From Bradyrhizobium sp. G127 (lineage in GTDB: Bacteria > Pseudomonadota > Alphaproteobacteria > Rhizobiales > Xanthobacteraceae): DNA of 64,000 nt. The stretch lies in the NCBI RefSeq assembly GCF_021502575.1, contig NZ_JAKFGN010000003.1, forward strand, positions 310,001 through 374,000. Reading direction: 5' to 3'. Position 1 is the stretch's first letter; every line of letters starts with the position of its first letter. Below the pieces are notes generated by a model. It was not told the DNA's origin and made no database searches. It was given only the letters and a program-made list of their open reading frames with translations. Shown here piece by piece: positions 26,290 through 35,907 of the stretch. Position numbers and translations under genes: made by a program.

Positions 26290-26949
26290 ATGAGTCAAGT
26301 CTCGTTCATGCGTCGCGCCGCAGCCATCGCGCTGGTCGTTACCGCAGGATCCATGCTGGCGCCGAAGGCGGACGCTCGTGATTTCTTCTCGTCCTTCCTC
26401 GGCGGATTGTTCGGCGGCCGTGCGCCGGCTCCTTCCGCGCCGTCGATGCCGCTGCCATTCGCTTCGGAATTCGGAGATGGTTCTGGTCAACCGGCCCAGC
26501 CGCGGGTGGCGAGAGGCGGCGGCGCGGCCTATTGCGTGCGCACCTGCGACGGACGTTATTTCCCGCTGGCGGTGACCGGCGACCAGAGCCGCGCCGAAGC
26601 CTGCAAGAGCTTCTGTCCCGCGAGCGAGACCAAGGTCGTCTACGGCAGCAATATCGACAACGCTGCCACGGAGACCGGCAAGTCTTATTCGGATTTGCCG
26701 AACGCCTTCAAGTATCGTACGGAGCTTGTTACCGGCTGCACCTGCAATGGCAAGGATCCGGGCGGCCTCGCCAAGGTTAATGTCGAGAACGATCCGACCC
26801 TGCGCAAGGGCGATCTGGTCGCCGGCGCGAACGGCTTGGTCGTCGCCAATAAAACCGCTGAACGTCGCGGCGCGTCGGTGAACTTCTCGCCAATATCGAG
26901 ATCGGCGCGGGCTCAGTTCGACAAACTGCCGGTGGTCGCCGCGCAATAA
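26290..26949 (+). CDS. DUF2865 secreted protein
   Basis: 219 residues. ATG 26290 (MSQVSFMRRAAAIALVV) gives a normal signal peptide ending near ADA; a longer start at 26257 is less likely. Four to six Cys lie in the conserved core: YCVRTCDGRYFPL, CKSFCPASETKVVYG and GCTCN, the DUF2865 hallmark. A Gly/Pro-rich linker precedes it. Probably a periplasmic or secreted disulfide-bonded protein. It is 47 bases after the transpeptidase gene and may be co-transcribed. Confidence 0.88.
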   Translation: MSQVSFMRRAAAIALVVTAGSMLAPKADARDFFSSFLGGLFGGRAPAPSAPSMPLPFASEFGDGSGQPAQPRVARGGGAAYCVRTCDGRYFPLAVTGDQSRAEACKSFCPASETKVVYGSNIDNAATETGKSYSDLPNAFKYRTELVTGCTCNGKDPGGLAKVNVENDPTLRKGDLVAGANGLVVANKTAERRGASVNFSPISRSARAQFDKLPVVAAQ

Positions 26950-26964
26950 CGTTGTTCCGGAAAC

Positions 26965-26989
26965 GGAACCAACCCCTCAGGCAATCGTT
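26965..26989 (+). promoter_or_regulatory. EcfG-dependent promoter of small membrane protein gene
   Basis: GGAAC (26965-26969), 17 bases ending in C, GTT (26987-26989), about 60 bases before ATG 27051. Confidence 0.82.
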
Positions 26990-27050
26990 GCTCTACGGGG
27001 ATACGGGACATTCTCGTGACCCTTTCGAAACGATGTCATGAGGGGTCATC

Positions 27051-27212
27051 ATGTCTTTGCTTATCAGCGTTCTGATTACATTTCTTGTCGTCATTCTCGT
27101 TCTGTATCTGGTCAATCTGCTGCCGATCGACGGCCGCGCCAAGCAGATCGTCCGTGCCATCGTTATCATCATTGGCATCATCTCGATCCTGAAATATCTC
27201 GCGGTGTTCTAG
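27051..27212 (+). CDS. Small two-helix membrane protein (Thivi_2564-like)
   Basis: 53 residues: MSLLISVLITFLVVILVLYL, then the hinge VNLLPIDGRAKQIVR, then a second helix (AIVIIIGIISILKYLAVF). The helix-LPxDGRxK-helix plan resembles the Thivi_2564 family of tiny membrane proteins. ATG 27051 follows GAGGGGTC. It stands alone between an EcfG-type promoter and an intergenic repeat. Function unknown. Confidence 0.75.
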   Translation: MSLLISVLITFLVVILVLYLVNLLPIDGRAKQIVRAIVIIIGIISILKYLAVF

Positions 27213-27214
27213 GC

Positions 27215-27319
27215 CCGTCATCCTGAGGGGCGAGCTCTTGCGAGCCTCGAAGAAGGGCGGACTGCGAATGCCGTCGCCCTTCGGGGCCTCCGCTTCGCTT
27301 AGGCGCCTCAGGGTGACGG
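27215..27319 (+). repeat. Intergenic palindromic repeat
   Basis: Ends CCGTCATCCTGAGGGGCG and CGCCTCAGGGTGACGG are inverted copies, with a second nested dyad (GAAGGGCGG / CGCCCTTCG). It is of the type scattered through Bradyrhizobiaceae genomes. Confidence 0.7.
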
Positions 27320-27346
27320 CGGTGGCTTAATCGCCGAGATCGAACA

Positions 27347-27377
27347 AGAAAGCCCCGGCAGTTTGCCGGGGCTTTCT
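27347..27377 (-). terminator. Terminator after CsbD gene
   Basis: A 14-bp perfect stem (27347-27360 with 27364-27377, loop GTT), usable from both sides. Confidence 0.85.
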
Positions 27378-27395
27378 TCTGGCGACGAGCGCCGC

Positions 27396-27602
27396 TTACT
27401 TCAGCGTGCTGAACCAGTCATCAACGTCTTTTTTGACCTGATCCTTGGCGTAGCCGTAGCGCTGCTGCAGCTTGCCTTCGAGCTGTTCGCGGCGGCCCTC
27501 GATGACATCGAGATCGTCATCGGTGAGCTTGCCCCACTTCTCCTTCGCGGTGCCCTTGAACTGCTTCCAGTTACCTTCAACGCGGTTCCAATCCATCATC
27601 AT
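27396..27602 (-). CDS. CsbD family stress protein
   Basis: 68 residues, the usual size. Pattern MDWNRVEGNWKQFKGTAKEKWGKLTDDDLDVIEGRREQLEGKLQQRYG is diagnostic. CsbD proteins are abundant, highly soluble, stress-induced and of unknown mechanism. The start may be any of the first three Met. The EcfG-type promoter at 27626-27650 lies just upstream. Confidence 0.95.
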   Translation of the reverse strand: MMMDWNRVEGNWKQFKGTAKEKWGKLTDDDLDVIEGRREQLEGKLQQRYGYAKDQVKKDVDDWFSTLK

Positions 27603-27625
27603 CCTCCAGTGTTGGAAAGACGGAT

Positions 27626-27650
27626 AACGGTGCGCTGTAGCAATCGTTCC
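27626..27650 (-). promoter_or_regulatory. EcfG-dependent promoter of CsbD gene
   Basis: On the minus strand GGAAC (27650-27646), 17 bases ending in C, GTT (27628-27626), about 25 bases before the start codon. Confidence 0.82.
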
Positions 27651-27702
27651 TGAAGGAACTGCGACAACGCGTCATGCGTCGGAAGTGACAATATCTGAAT
27701 CA

Positions 27703-27730
27703 AAAACCCCGGCGCGAGGACCGGGGTTTT
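27703..27730 (-). terminator. Terminator after glcB
   Basis: A 10-bp perfect stem (27703-27712 with 27721-27730), followed by T on the minus strand. Confidence 0.85.
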
Positions 27731-27752
27731 CGTCGCGATCACAGTTTTCGTT

Positions 27753-29915
27753 TTAACCGGCGGCTTTCGCTTCCTTGCGGCGGGCGTGCAGGATGAATTC
27801 GGTGTAGCCGTTTGGCTGCTCGCGGCCCTTGAAGATCAGGTCGCAGGCCGCCTGGAACGCTACGCCGTCGAACTTCGGCGCCATCGGCCGATACAGCGCA
27901 TCGCCCGCGTTCTGCTTGTCAACGATCGTCGCCATGCGCTTCAGCGATTCCATCACCTGATCTTTGGAGACGACACCCTGATGAAGCCAGTTGGCGAGAT
28001 GCTGCGCGGAGATGCGCAGCGTGGCGCGGTCTTCCATCAGGCCGACGTCGTGAATGTCCGGCACCTTGGAGCAGCCGACGCCCTGATCGATCCAGCGCAC
28101 CACGTAGCCGAGAATGCCCTGGCAATTGTTGTCGATCTCCTGCTTGACGTCGTCCGGCGCCCAGTTCGACTGGGACACCGGAATGGTGAGGATGTCCGAC
28201 AGCTTCGCCTTGGCGCGGCTCTTCAGTTCCTTCTGCCGCGCGCCGACATCGATCTGATGATAGTGCAGCGCGTGCAGCGTCGCCGCGGTCGGCGAGGGGA
28301 CCCATGCGGTGGATGCACCGGCCTGCGGATGCGCGATCTTCTGCGCCAGCATGTCGGCCATCTTGTCTGGCGCGGCCCACATACCCTTACCAACCTGCGC
28401 GTGGCCGGGCAGGCCGTTGGCGAGACCGATGTCGACGTTCCAGTCCTCGTAGGCCTTGATCCACGGCTGCGCCTTCATGTCGTTCTTGCGGATCATCGGA
28501 CCCGCTTCCATCGAGGTATGGATTTCGTCGCCGGTGCGGTCGAGGAAGCCGGTGTTGATGAAACAGATACGCTGCGCGGCGTTCTGGATGCAGGCCTGCA
28601 GGTTCACCGTGGTGCGGCGCTCCTCGTCCATGATGCCGACCTTCATGGTGTTGGCAGCCATCGACAGCATCTTCTCGACGCGGCCGAAAATCTCGACGGT
28701 GAGTGCCACTTCATCCGGGCCGTGCATCTTCGGCTTGACGATGTAGACCGAGCCCTTGCGGCTGTTCTTGAGCTTGGTCTTGCCCTTCAGGTCATGCAGT
28801 GCAAGCAGGCCGGTGACGGCGGCGTCGAGAATGCCTTCCGGAATTTCCTCGCCCTTGGCGTCGAGCACGGCGTCGGTGAACATGTGATGGCCGACGTTGC
28901 GCACCAGCATCATGCTGCGGCCGTGCAGCGTCACCTTGCCCTTGCCGTCGGGCGATGTGTAGACGCGGTCGGCATTGAGCGCGCGGGTCAGCGTCTTGCC
29001 GCCCTTCTCGAAATCCGCCGCCAGCGTGCCGTTCATCAGGCCGAGCACGTTGCGGTAGACCAGCACCTTGTCGTCGGCATCGACGGCGGCGACCGAGTCT
29101 TCCATGTCGAGAATGGTCGAGACCGCCGATTCCAGGATCATGTCCGCAACGCCGGCAGGATCGTCCTTGCCGATGGTGTTGCTGCGGTTGATCAGCACGT
29201 CGATGTGCATGCCGTTGTTGACCAGCAGGATCGAGGTCGGCGACGCCGCGTCGCCCTGATAGCCCGCGAACTGCGCCTTGTTCTTCAGCGCGGTGGCGTT
29301 GCCGCTCTTGAGCTTGGCGGCGAGCTGGCCGTGCTCGATCATATAGGCGGTGACGTCGCTGTGGTTGCCGGTGGCGAGCGGCACGGCCTGATCGAGGAAC
29401 GCCTTGGCCTTGGCGATCACCTTGTCGCCGCGCGCCTTGTTGTAGCCCTTGCCGGTCTCGGAGGGATCGTGCGGAATGGCGTCGGTGCCATAGAATGCAT
29501 CGTAGAGGCTGCCCCAGCGCGCATTCGCCGCGTTCAGCGCGTAGCGCGCATTGGTCAGCGGCACCACGAGCTGCGGCCCGAACATGGTGGCGAGTTCTTC
29601 ATCGACGTTCGCGGTCTGCACGTCCTTCGCCGGCGGCTCCGGCAGCAGGTAGCCGATCTCCTTGAGGAAGGCGGTATAGGCGTCCATGTCGAACGGCTTG
29701 CCCTTGTTCGCCTTGTGCCAGCCGTCGATCTTGGTCTGAAGCGTGTCGCGGGTGGCGAGCAGTTGCCGGGTGCGGGGCGCGAGATCGTTGACGATGGCGG
29801 CCAGACCGGACCAGAAGGCGTCGGGCGCAATGCCGGTATCGGGGGTCGCTTCCTTGGCGATGAAGTCGAACAGGACGGGAGCGATCTTGAGGCCGCTTGC
29901 ATCGATACGTTTCAT
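27753..29915 (-). CDS. glcB: Malate synthase G
   Basis: Condenses glyoxylate with acetyl-CoA to malate, for growth on C2 compounds and glycolate. 720 residues, the length of the G isoform (MSA is about 530). Landmarks: [23 protein letters not shown]-type active-site segment (here [17 protein letters not shown]), [51 protein letters not shown] and [21 protein letters not shown]-like [24 protein letters not shown] 29915 is preferred to a GTG four codons upstream. It stands alone; isocitrate lyase is not in the window. Confidence 0.97.
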   Translation of the reverse strand: MKRIDASGLKIAPVLFDFIAKEATPDTGIAPDAFWSGLAAIVNDLAPRTRQLLATRDTLQTKIDGWHKANKGKPFDMDAYTAFLKEIGYLLPEPPAKDVQTANVDEELATMFGPQLVVPLTNARYALNAANARWGSLYDAFYGTDAIPHDPSETGKGYNKARGDKVIAKAKAFLDQAVPLATGNHSDVTAYMIEHGQLAAKLKSGNATALKNKAQFAGYQGDAASPTSILLVNNGMHIDVLINRSNTIGKDDPAGVADMILESAVSTILDMEDSVAAVDADDKVLVYRNVLGLMNGTLAADFEKGGKTLTRALNADRVYTSPDGKGKVTLHGRSMMLVRNVGHHMFTDAVLDAKGEEIPEGILDAAVTGLLALHDLKGKTKLKNSRKGSVYIVKPKMHGPDEVALTVEIFGRVEKMLSMAANTMKVGIMDEERRTTVNLQACIQNAAQRICFINTGFLDRTGDEIHTSMEAGPMIRKNDMKAQPWIKAYEDWNVDIGLANGLPGHAQVGKGMWAAPDKMADMLAQKIAHPQAGASTAWVPSPTAATLHALHYHQIDVGARQKELKSRAKAKLSDILTIPVSQSNWAPDDVKQEIDNNCQGILGYVVRWIDQGVGCSKVPDIHDVGLMEDRATLRISAQHLANWLHQGVVSKDQVMESLKRMATIVDKQNAGDALYRPMAPKFDGVAFQAACDLIFKGREQPNGYTEFILHARRKEAKAAG

Positions 29916-30111
29916 GATAAATCTCACGGAAAACGGCGGAAAACACGCCGCTCTGGGGCTTCAGGATGAGGTGGTGATCGCCGCTGAGAAGCGGCCTAGG
30001 GGGCCGTTTTAACGTGAAAGTCGGGCAAAAGAGAAGGCCCTTCCCCGGTCAGAATGGCGAATACCACGGTCCCGCAGATGGCTGGGCGACGCGTCTTTCA
30101 GGGGCTTGGAC

Positions 30112-30990
30112 TTAGTGCCCCGGTCCGGCCGAGGAGGTCTTGCCAGTGCGCTCCAGCGTTACCTTGATCAGGATGGTGACCAGCGCCACGGCAGTCAGCA
30201 CGGTGGCGGCGGCGAAGGCGCCGGCGACATTGTAGTCCTGATAGAGCAGTTCGATCTGCAACGGCAGCGTGGTGGTCTGGCCGCGAATGTTGCCGGAGAC
30301 CACCGAAACCGCGCCGAACTCGCCCATCACCCGCGCGTTGCAGAGGATCGCGCCGTAGACCACCGCCCATTTCACGTTCGGCAGCGTGACGCGCCAGAAC
30401 GTGGTGAAGCCGCCGGCACCGAGTGTCACCGCGGCTTCTTCCTCATCGGTGCCCTGCACCTGCATCAGCGGAATCAACTCGCGGGCGACGAACGGCGCGG
30501 TGACGAACAGGCTGGCCAGAAAGATCGCGGGCAGCGCGAACATCACCTTGAGGCCGAGCGCTTCCAGCAGCGGACCGAACAGGCCCTGCGAGCCGTAGAC
30601 GAACAGATAGGCGACGCCGGCGACGATCGGCGAGATCGAGTAGGGCAGCTCGATCAGCGCGATCAGCAGCGTCTTGCCCCTGAAGTCGAACTTCGTCACC
30701 GTCCATGCGGCGGCAAGGCCGAACAGGATGTTGATCGGCACCACCACCACCGCCGTCAGCAGCGTCAGCAGGATCGCATGCAGCGTCGTCGGCTCGGAGA
30801 GGTTGCGTACGAACGCGCCGACGCCCAGCGACAGCCCCGACGTCACGATCAGCACCAGGGGCGCGACCAGAAACAGCGCGGTCAGCACCAGCACGCTCCA
30901 CAGCACGACCCGCCGTGTGACCTTGCCGCCCCCGACGGGGTGCTGCATCCATTCGGCCTGTTCGCTATCGCGCTCGGAGGCAAGGGACAT
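30112..30990 (-). CDS. cysW: Sulfate ABC transporter permease CysW (system 1)
   Basis: An inner-membrane permease, 292 residues with six helices. The binding-protein-dependent permease EAA-type loop reads EEEAAVTLGAGGFTTFWRVTLPNVKWAVVYG. It overlaps cysT by one base (TGATG). No ATP-binding gene follows, so this system must borrow CysA from the second cluster (43748-44797) or elsewhere. It ends 180 bases before the glcB start region. Confidence 0.93.
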   Translation of the reverse strand: MSLASERDSEQAEWMQHPVGGGKVTRRVVLWSVLVLTALFLVAPLVLIVTSGLSLGVGAFVRNLSEPTTLHAILLTLLTAVVVVPINILFGLAAAWTVTKFDFRGKTLLIALIELPYSISPIVAGVAYLFVYGSQGLFGPLLEALGLKVMFALPAIFLASLFVTAPFVARELIPLMQVQGTDEEEAAVTLGAGGFTTFWRVTLPNVKWAVVYGAILCNARVMGEFGAVSVVSGNIRGQTTTLPLQIELLYQDYNVAGAFAAATVLTAVALVTILIKVTLERTGKTSSAGPGH

Positions 30991-31835
30991 CAGACTTCTC
31001 CCCGCCCGACATAGCGCAGGTGCCAGGCCTGCACGGCATTGGTGACGATCAGCATCGCGAACGCCATCAGCAGCATGATGGTGGAGATCGCAGCAGCCGC
31101 CTGATAATTGTATTCCTCAAGCCTGATGTAGGTCAGTAGTGCCACGATCTCGGTTTTCATCGGCTGGTTGCCCGCGATGAAGATCACCGCGCCGAATTCG
31201 CCGAGGCTGCGCGCGAACGACAGCGAGCAACCGGCGAGGAACGCCGGAAAGATCGCAGGGAAAATGATCTTCCACAAAATCTGGAAATCGTTCGCGCCGA
31301 GCGAGCGTCCGGCTTCCTCCACCTCGGAGCCGAGGTCTTCGATCACGGGCTGCACCGTCCGCACCACGAAGGGAATGCTGGTGAAGGCCATCGCGATGGC
31401 GATGCCGAGCGGCGTATACGCCACCGCAATGCCGATTTTATCGAGCGGCGCGCCGAACCAGCCGTTCTTGGCGAACAGTGCGGTGAGCGCGAGACCGGCC
31501 ACCGCGGTCGGCAGCGCGAACGGCACGTCGACCAGCGCGTCGAGCAGGCGCTTGCCGGGAAACCTATAACGCGCCAGCACCCAAGCCAGCAGCAGACCAT
31601 AAATCGCGTTGAAGATGGTGGCGGCGAAGGCCATGGTCACGGTGACGCGAATGGCCGACAGCGTGCGCGGCGACGACAGGATCTCCCAGAACTCCGCGAG
31701 GCCGATACCGGAGGCTTTCAGCAGCAGCGCGCACAGCGGCAGCAGCACGATCGCCCCGAGATAGAGGACGGTCGTTCCCAGCGCCAGTCCGAAACCTGGG
31801 ATGACCCGGCGTCGCAAATTGAAAGTCCAGTTCAT
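30990..31835 (-). CDS. cysT: Sulfate ABC transporter permease CysT (system 1)
   Basis: A partner permease, 281 residues. ATG 31835 (MNWTFNLRRRVIPGFGLALGTTVLYLG) fits the family; an upstream in-frame extension would translate an intergenic repeat and is rejected. EAA loop: EVEEAGRSLGANDFQILWKIIFPAIFPAFLAG. Paralogue of the CysT at 42040-42882. A 232-base gap filled with repeats separates it from the binding-protein gene. Confidence 0.93.
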   Translation of the reverse strand: MNWTFNLRRRVIPGFGLALGTTVLYLGAIVLLPLCALLLKASGIGLAEFWEILSSPRTLSAIRVTVTMAFAATIFNAIYGLLLAWVLARYRFPGKRLLDALVDVPFALPTAVAGLALTALFAKNGWFGAPLDKIGIAVAYTPLGIAIAMAFTSIPFVVRTVQPVIEDLGSEVEEAGRSLGANDFQILWKIIFPAIFPAFLAGCSLSFARSLGEFGAVIFIAGNQPMKTEIVALLTYIRLEEYNYQAAAAISTIMLLMAFAMLIVTNAVQAWHLRYVGRGEV

Positions 31836-31870
31836 GAAATGAGACGGGGACGATCCGAACCGCTCTGCGG

Positions 31871-31956
31871 CGTCATTGCCGGCCTTGACCCGGCAATCCA
31901 TCTTCAAAAACATTCTCTCTAAAAGATGGATGCGCGGGTCAAGCCCGCGCATGACA
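31871..31956 (+). repeat. Intergenic palindromic repeat (GTCATTGCC..GGGTCAAGCCCG type)
   Basis: CGTCATTGCCGGCCTTGACC on the left and GGGTCAAGCCCGCGCATGAC on the right form an imperfect inverted repeat around an AAGATGG/CCATCTT stem. A second member lies at 44810-44897, downstream of the other sulfate transporter. Confidence 0.75.
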
Positions 31957-31974
31957 CATCTTGGAACTATCTTC

Positions 31975-32055
31975 CGTCATCGCGAGCGAAGCGAAGCAAT
32001 CCAGAGCTTCGTAAAGAGCTGGATTGCTTCGTCTCAAGTGCTCCCCGCAATGACG
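31975..32055 (+). repeat. Intergenic palindromic repeat (CGTCATCGCGAGCGAAGCGAAGCAATCC type)
   Basis: Left arm GCGAAGCAATCCAGAGCTTC pairs with GAGCTGGATTGCTTCG; ends CGTCAT...ATGACG. This repeat type is common in many proteobacterial genomes. It separates sbp from cysT and could set their relative expression. Confidence 0.75.
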
Positions 32056-32067
32056 CGGCTGGTCCCC

Positions 32068-33072
32068 TTACTTGTTCGCCCCGCCGAACAGCTGGTCCAG
32101 CTTCGCGCCGGGATTAAGATGGTCTGCGTTGACCTTGTCCCAGCCGCCGAATTCCTTCTCGATGGTGACGAGCTTCACCGCCGGGAACTTGTCCTTGAAC
32201 TTCTCGGTCACGGCCTTGTCGTTCACGCGGTTGTACTGCTGAGCGAGAATGGTCTGGCCTTCGGGCGTGTAGAGATATTCGAGATAGGCTTTCGCCAGGG
32301 CCTGGGTGCCGTGTTTCTCGGCATACTTGTCGACCACGGCCACCGGGAATTCGGCCAGCAGGCTCTGCGACGGCACCACCACCTGATACTTGTCGGCGCC
32401 GGCGATGTCGCGGATGCCGTTGGTCTCGGCCTCGAAGGTAATCAGCACGTCGCCGGTCTGGCGCTCGACGAAGGTCGTGGTCGCGGCGCGGCCGCCGGTG
32501 TCGAACACCGGCACGTTGGCGAACAGCTTCTTGATGAACTCGCCGGCCTTCTCGTCGCTGTCATACTTGCTCTTGGCGTAGGCATAGGCTGCCAGATAGG
32601 TGTAGCGCGCGTTGCCCGAGGTCTTCGGGTTCGGGAAGATCACCTTCACATCCGGACGGACCAGATCGTCCCAGTCCTTGATGTTCTTCGGATTGCCCGC
32701 GCGCACCAGAAACGCCGGCAGCGAGTAATACGGCGAGGAGCTGTTCGGCAGCCGCTTCTGCCAGTCGGCTGGGATCAGCTTGCCCTTGTCGGCCAGCACC
32801 TGCACGTCGGTAACCTGATTGAAGGTCACGACGTCGGCCTCGAGTCCCTCAAGAATCGAGCGCGCCTGACGCGACGAGCCGTTGTGCGACTGGTTGATGG
32901 TGACGTCCTGGCCGGTCTTGGCCTTCCACTGCTTGGCGAATGCGACATTGATCGCGGCATAGAGCTCGCGCGAAATGTCGTAGGACACGTTCAGCAGCGT
33001 GTTCGGGGTCTGCGCCTGCGCGGCGGTGACGAGGCTGACGCTTGTTGCGAAAGCGATGAGAAGTTTACGCAA
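32068..33072 (-). CDS. sbp: Sulfate-binding protein (system 1)
   Basis: A periplasmic sulfate/thiosulfate-binding protein, 334 residues. The signal peptide ends at AQA|QTP (about residue 21). The family pattern is TLLNVSYDISRELYAAINVAFAKQW, INQSHNGSSRQARSILEGLEADVVTFNQVTDV, and FPNPKTSGNARYTYLAA. It differs from the second binding protein (41024-42013), so the pair may differ in affinity or ligand. It starts 31 bases after cysNC, probably same operon. Confidence 0.94.
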   Translation of the reverse strand: MRKLLIAFATSVSLVTAAQAQTPNTLLNVSYDISRELYAAINVAFAKQWKAKTGQDVTINQSHNGSSRQARSILEGLEADVVTFNQVTDVQVLADKGKLIPADWQKRLPNSSSPYYSLPAFLVRAGNPKNIKDWDDLVRPDVKVIFPNPKTSGNARYTYLAAYAYAKSKYDSDEKAGEFIKKLFANVPVFDTGGRAATTTFVERQTGDVLITFEAETNGIRDIAGADKYQVVVPSQSLLAEFPVAVVDKYAEKHGTQALAKAYLEYLYTPEGQTILAQQYNRVNDKAVTEKFKDKFPAVKLVTIEKEFGGWDKVNADHLNPGAKLDQLFGGANK

Positions 33073-33103
33073 AGTCTATCTCCTGTGAGTTCGTGGCTCA
33101 GGT

Positions 33104-35032
33104 TCAGATGTTGGCGGCGACATCGTCGAGTTCGCCGAACAGCACGCCGGTGTTTGCCAGCAGCCGCTCGATGGCCTCGGTTCCGTCCGTGACGGAGCGC
33201 GCCGAGGTGTCGATGGTGAGTTCGGCGCTGGCCGGCGGCTGATAGTCGTTGGCGATGCCGGTGAAGCTCGGAAGATTTCCGGCGCGCGCCTTGGCGTAAT
33301 GGCCCTTGGGGTCGCGGCTTTCGCAGACCTCGGCGGGGGTTGCGACATAGACTTCGCGGAACAGCTCGCCGGCGATGCGCCGCGCATTGGCGCGGTCGTC
33401 GCTGGCGGGCGAGACAGCGGCAACGATGGCGATATGGCCGTTGCGCGCCAGATGGGTCGCAACTTCCGCGAGGCGGCGGATGTTTTCGGCGCGGCTTTCC
33501 GGCGAGAAACCGAGATCGCTGTTGAGCCCGGCGCGCACGGTGTCGCCGTCGAGCAGGATCGGGGAGCCGCCTCGGGTGAACAGCTTGCGCTCGAGCGCGC
33601 GCGCCAGCGTGGATTTGCCGGAACCGGGCAGGCCGGTCAGCCAGACCACTGCGCCGCCGTGGCCGAAGCGCGCGGAACGTTCTTCGGGGCGCAGCGCGGA
33701 TTCCACCGGCACGATGTCGATGGGAACGGCGCGCTGACCGGAATCGACGCTTAGCACGAGGCCGCCGCCGGCTATGCGGCCGTTGACCTCGATGACAAGA
33801 CGTCCGGTGCGCGGATTGTCGCTGTAGGGATCGGCGGCGACAGGTTTGGCCAATGAAATGTCGATCTCGCCGACATGGTTGCGCGCGATCGCCGATGTCT
33901 CGATGCTGGCGAGGTCGCCGGGATCGACCGCCTTTTCGATGGCGACGATGGTGGCGCGGGTTTCCATGGTGCCGAGCCTCACCAGAACCGAGGCCCCGGC
34001 CTTCAGCGGCGCGTCGTGCAGCCAGAAGATGCGGGCGCGCAGGCGGCGGGTATCGCGCGGCGCAGCGGCGATGTGGCCGATGATGTCGCCGCGTTCCAGA
34101 AACAGTTCGCGGTCCAGCGTGATGCCGACCGAACGCCCCGCGCCCTGCCGTCCGATCAGCGGGGTCTGCGGCCAGCTTTCGACCGACTTCACCTTGGCGA
34201 TCTTGCCGGCGGGCATGATGACGATCTCGTCGCCGGCGCCGATGGTGCCTGCCTCGACGCGGCCCGCGACAATGCGGCGGTCGTCGAACTTGTAGATCGC
34301 CTGCACCGGAAGGCGCAGTGCCAGTTCATCCAGCGCGCGGGCGGGCGTCAGGTGATCGATGGCCTCGACCACGGTCGGGCCGCTGTACCACTTGATATTT
34401 TCGGTGCGCTCGGCGACGCCGTCGCCGTCGCGGGCGGAAATGGGAATGATCGCGGTTGGCGTCACGCCAAGGCTTGTGAGATGCGCCGAAATCTCGTCGC
34501 TGATCTCCGCAAAGCGCGCCGCGCTGTAATCGACGCGGTCCATCTTGTTGACCACGACCGCGACCTGCTTCACGCCGAGCAGATGCAGCAGATAACCGTG
34601 ACGCCGTGTCTGGTCGCGCACGCCTTCCAGCGCGTCGATGATCAGCACCGCGCCGTCGGCCTGCGAGGCGCCGGTGATCATGTTGCGCAGGAATTCCGCG
34701 TGGCCCGGCGCATCGATCAGGATCACGTCGCGCGACGGCGTGCGGAAGCGGATCTGGGTGGTGTCGATGGTGATGCCCTGATCGCGTTCGGTCTGCAAAG
34801 CATCGAGCAGGAACGACCATTCGAACGGCATGCCGCGCCGTGCGCTGACGGCTTTCAGCATCTCCAGCTTGCCGTCAGGGAGACTACCGGTCTCATGCAG
34901 CAGGCGGCCGACCAGCGTGGACTTGCCGTGATCGACATGCCCGACGATGACGATGCGGACCTGCGGGCGCGTGGTGCCGTTCGGTGCGGCGAGCGAGACT
35001 TTCGAAACTGCGATGTTCATGGCGGCGTCCAT
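33104..35032 (-). CDS. cysNC: Bifunctional ATP sulfurylase large subunit / APS kinase CysNC
   Basis: 642 residues. The N-terminal GTPase (CysN) has G1 GHVDHGKST at 31-39, DAPGHAEF and NKMD, and drives APS synthesis by CysD. From about residue 455 a CysC APS kinase domain follows with P-loop GLPGSGKST and [26 protein letters not shown], making PAPS. The fusion is common in rhizobia. Translation starts at ATG 35032 or ATG four codons later. It follows cysD by 20 bases. Confidence 0.95.
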   Translation of the reverse strand: MDAAMNIAVSKVSLAAPNGTTRPQVRIVIVGHVDHGKSTLVGRLLHETGSLPDGKLEMLKAVSARRGMPFEWSFLLDALQTERDQGITIDTTQIRFRTPSRDVILIDAPGHAEFLRNMITGASQADGAVLIIDALEGVRDQTRRHGYLLHLLGVKQVAVVVNKMDRVDYSAARFAEISDEISAHLTSLGVTPTAIIPISARDGDGVAERTENIKWYSGPTVVEAIDHLTPARALDELALRLPVQAIYKFDDRRIVAGRVEAGTIGAGDEIVIMPAGKIAKVKSVESWPQTPLIGRQGAGRSVGITLDRELFLERGDIIGHIAAAPRDTRRLRARIFWLHDAPLKAGASVLVRLGTMETRATIVAIEKAVDPGDLASIETSAIARNHVGEIDISLAKPVAADPYSDNPRTGRLVIEVNGRIAGGGLVLSVDSGQRAVPIDIVPVESALRPEERSARFGHGGAVVWLTGLPGSGKSTLARALERKLFTRGGSPILLDGDTVRAGLNSDLGFSPESRAENIRRLAEVATHLARNGHIAIVAAVSPASDDRANARRIAGELFREVYVATPAEVCESRDPKGHYAKARAGNLPSFTGIANDYQPPASAELTIDTSARSVTDGTEAIERLLANTGVLFGELDDVAANI

Positions 35033-35052
35033 TCAGCGTCAGACTTGCAGCG

Positions 35053-35907
35053 TCAGAGATAGCCGGCGACGCGAAGCCGCTCGAAGGCATCCTCGGTTTC
35101 GTGGTCGAGCGCGCGCCCGGCGCGCTCCGGCACTTTCGTGCCTTTCAGCTCGATCAGGATTTCCTCGATGTTCGAGGCATTCGACACGACGGGATTGGTG
35201 ATGTCCTGATCGCCCAGCGAGCGGTAGCGCTTGCCGTTCTTCGACAGATACAGCGGGATGATCGGAATGTTTTCGCGCTGGGTGTAGGCCCAGATATCTT
35301 CCTCGGTCCAGTGCAGGATCGGATGCACGCGAAGATGCGCGCCCTGCGGCACCGAGGCGTTGAAATGATCCCAGAATTCCGGCGGCTGGTCGCGCACGTC
35401 CCATCCGCCTTCCAGCCCGCGCGGCGAGAACACACGCTCTTTCGCGCGGGTGGCTTCCTCGTCGCGGCGGATGCCGGCAATCAGGCCGTCGAAGCCATAT
35501 TTGGCGAGCGCGAGTTTCAACCCTTCGGTCTTGCGCGCGGCGGAGCGCGCGGCCGGCGGCAATGTCGGATCGATCTCCTCGATCGGCGGGCAGTAATCGA
35601 CCTTGAGATCGAGACCCCATTCCTTCGCGTACTGGTCGCGGAAGGCGTACATCTCGGGAAACTTCTTCTGCGTGTCCACATGCAGCGCGGGGAACGGCAC
35701 CTTGCCGAAGAACGCCTTGCGCGCCAGCCAGATCATCACATTGGAGTCTTTGCCGAGCGACCACAGCAGCGCGAGCTTCTTCAGCCGCGCGAAGGCCTCG
35801 CGGAAAATATAGATGCTCTGTGCTTCGAGCTCGTCGAGATGATCCATCGACGGCGCAGATGATCTCGACGGTGCCGAGGAAGGGATGGATACCGGTGCGT
35901 TCGCCAT
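35053..35907 (-). CDS. cysD: Sulfate adenylyltransferase small subunit CysD
   Basis: An ATP-PP-loop enzyme that adenylates sulfate with CysN's GTPase. 284 residues from ATG 35907. PP-loop SLGKDSNVM, HVDTQKKFPEMYAFRDQYAKEWGLDL, GLIAGIRRDEEATRAKERVFS and HWTEEDIWAYTQRENIPIIPLYLSKNGKRYRSLG. It is somewhat shorter than the enterobacterial enzyme because the large insert before the RSLG segment is missing. First gene of the leftward cys operon, divergent from cysG. Confidence 0.94.
   Translation of the reverse strand: MANAPVSIPSSAPSRSSAPSMDHLDELEAQSIYIFREAFARLKKLALLWSLGKDSNVMIWLARKAFFGKVPFPALHVDTQKKFPEMYAFRDQYAKEWGLDLKVDYCPPIEEIDPTLPPAARSAARKTEGLKLALAKYGFDGLIAGIRRDEEATRAKERVFSPRGLEGGWDVRDQPPEFWDHFNASVPQGAHLRVHPILHWTEEDIWAYTQRENIPIIPLYLSKNGKRYRSLGDQDITNPVVSNASNIEEILIELKGTKVPERAGRALDHETEDAFERLRVAGYL

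Noticed and set aside
27786-29969. Plus-strand 727-residue open frame opposite glcB
   Set aside because: Exact antisense of malate synthase G; composition (His/Arg/Val-rich, no motif) is that of a shadow frame in GC-rich DNA.
31836-31952. N-terminal extension of CysT (MRGLDPRIH...)
   Set aside because: Translates a dispersed palindromic repeat; the family start is at 31835.
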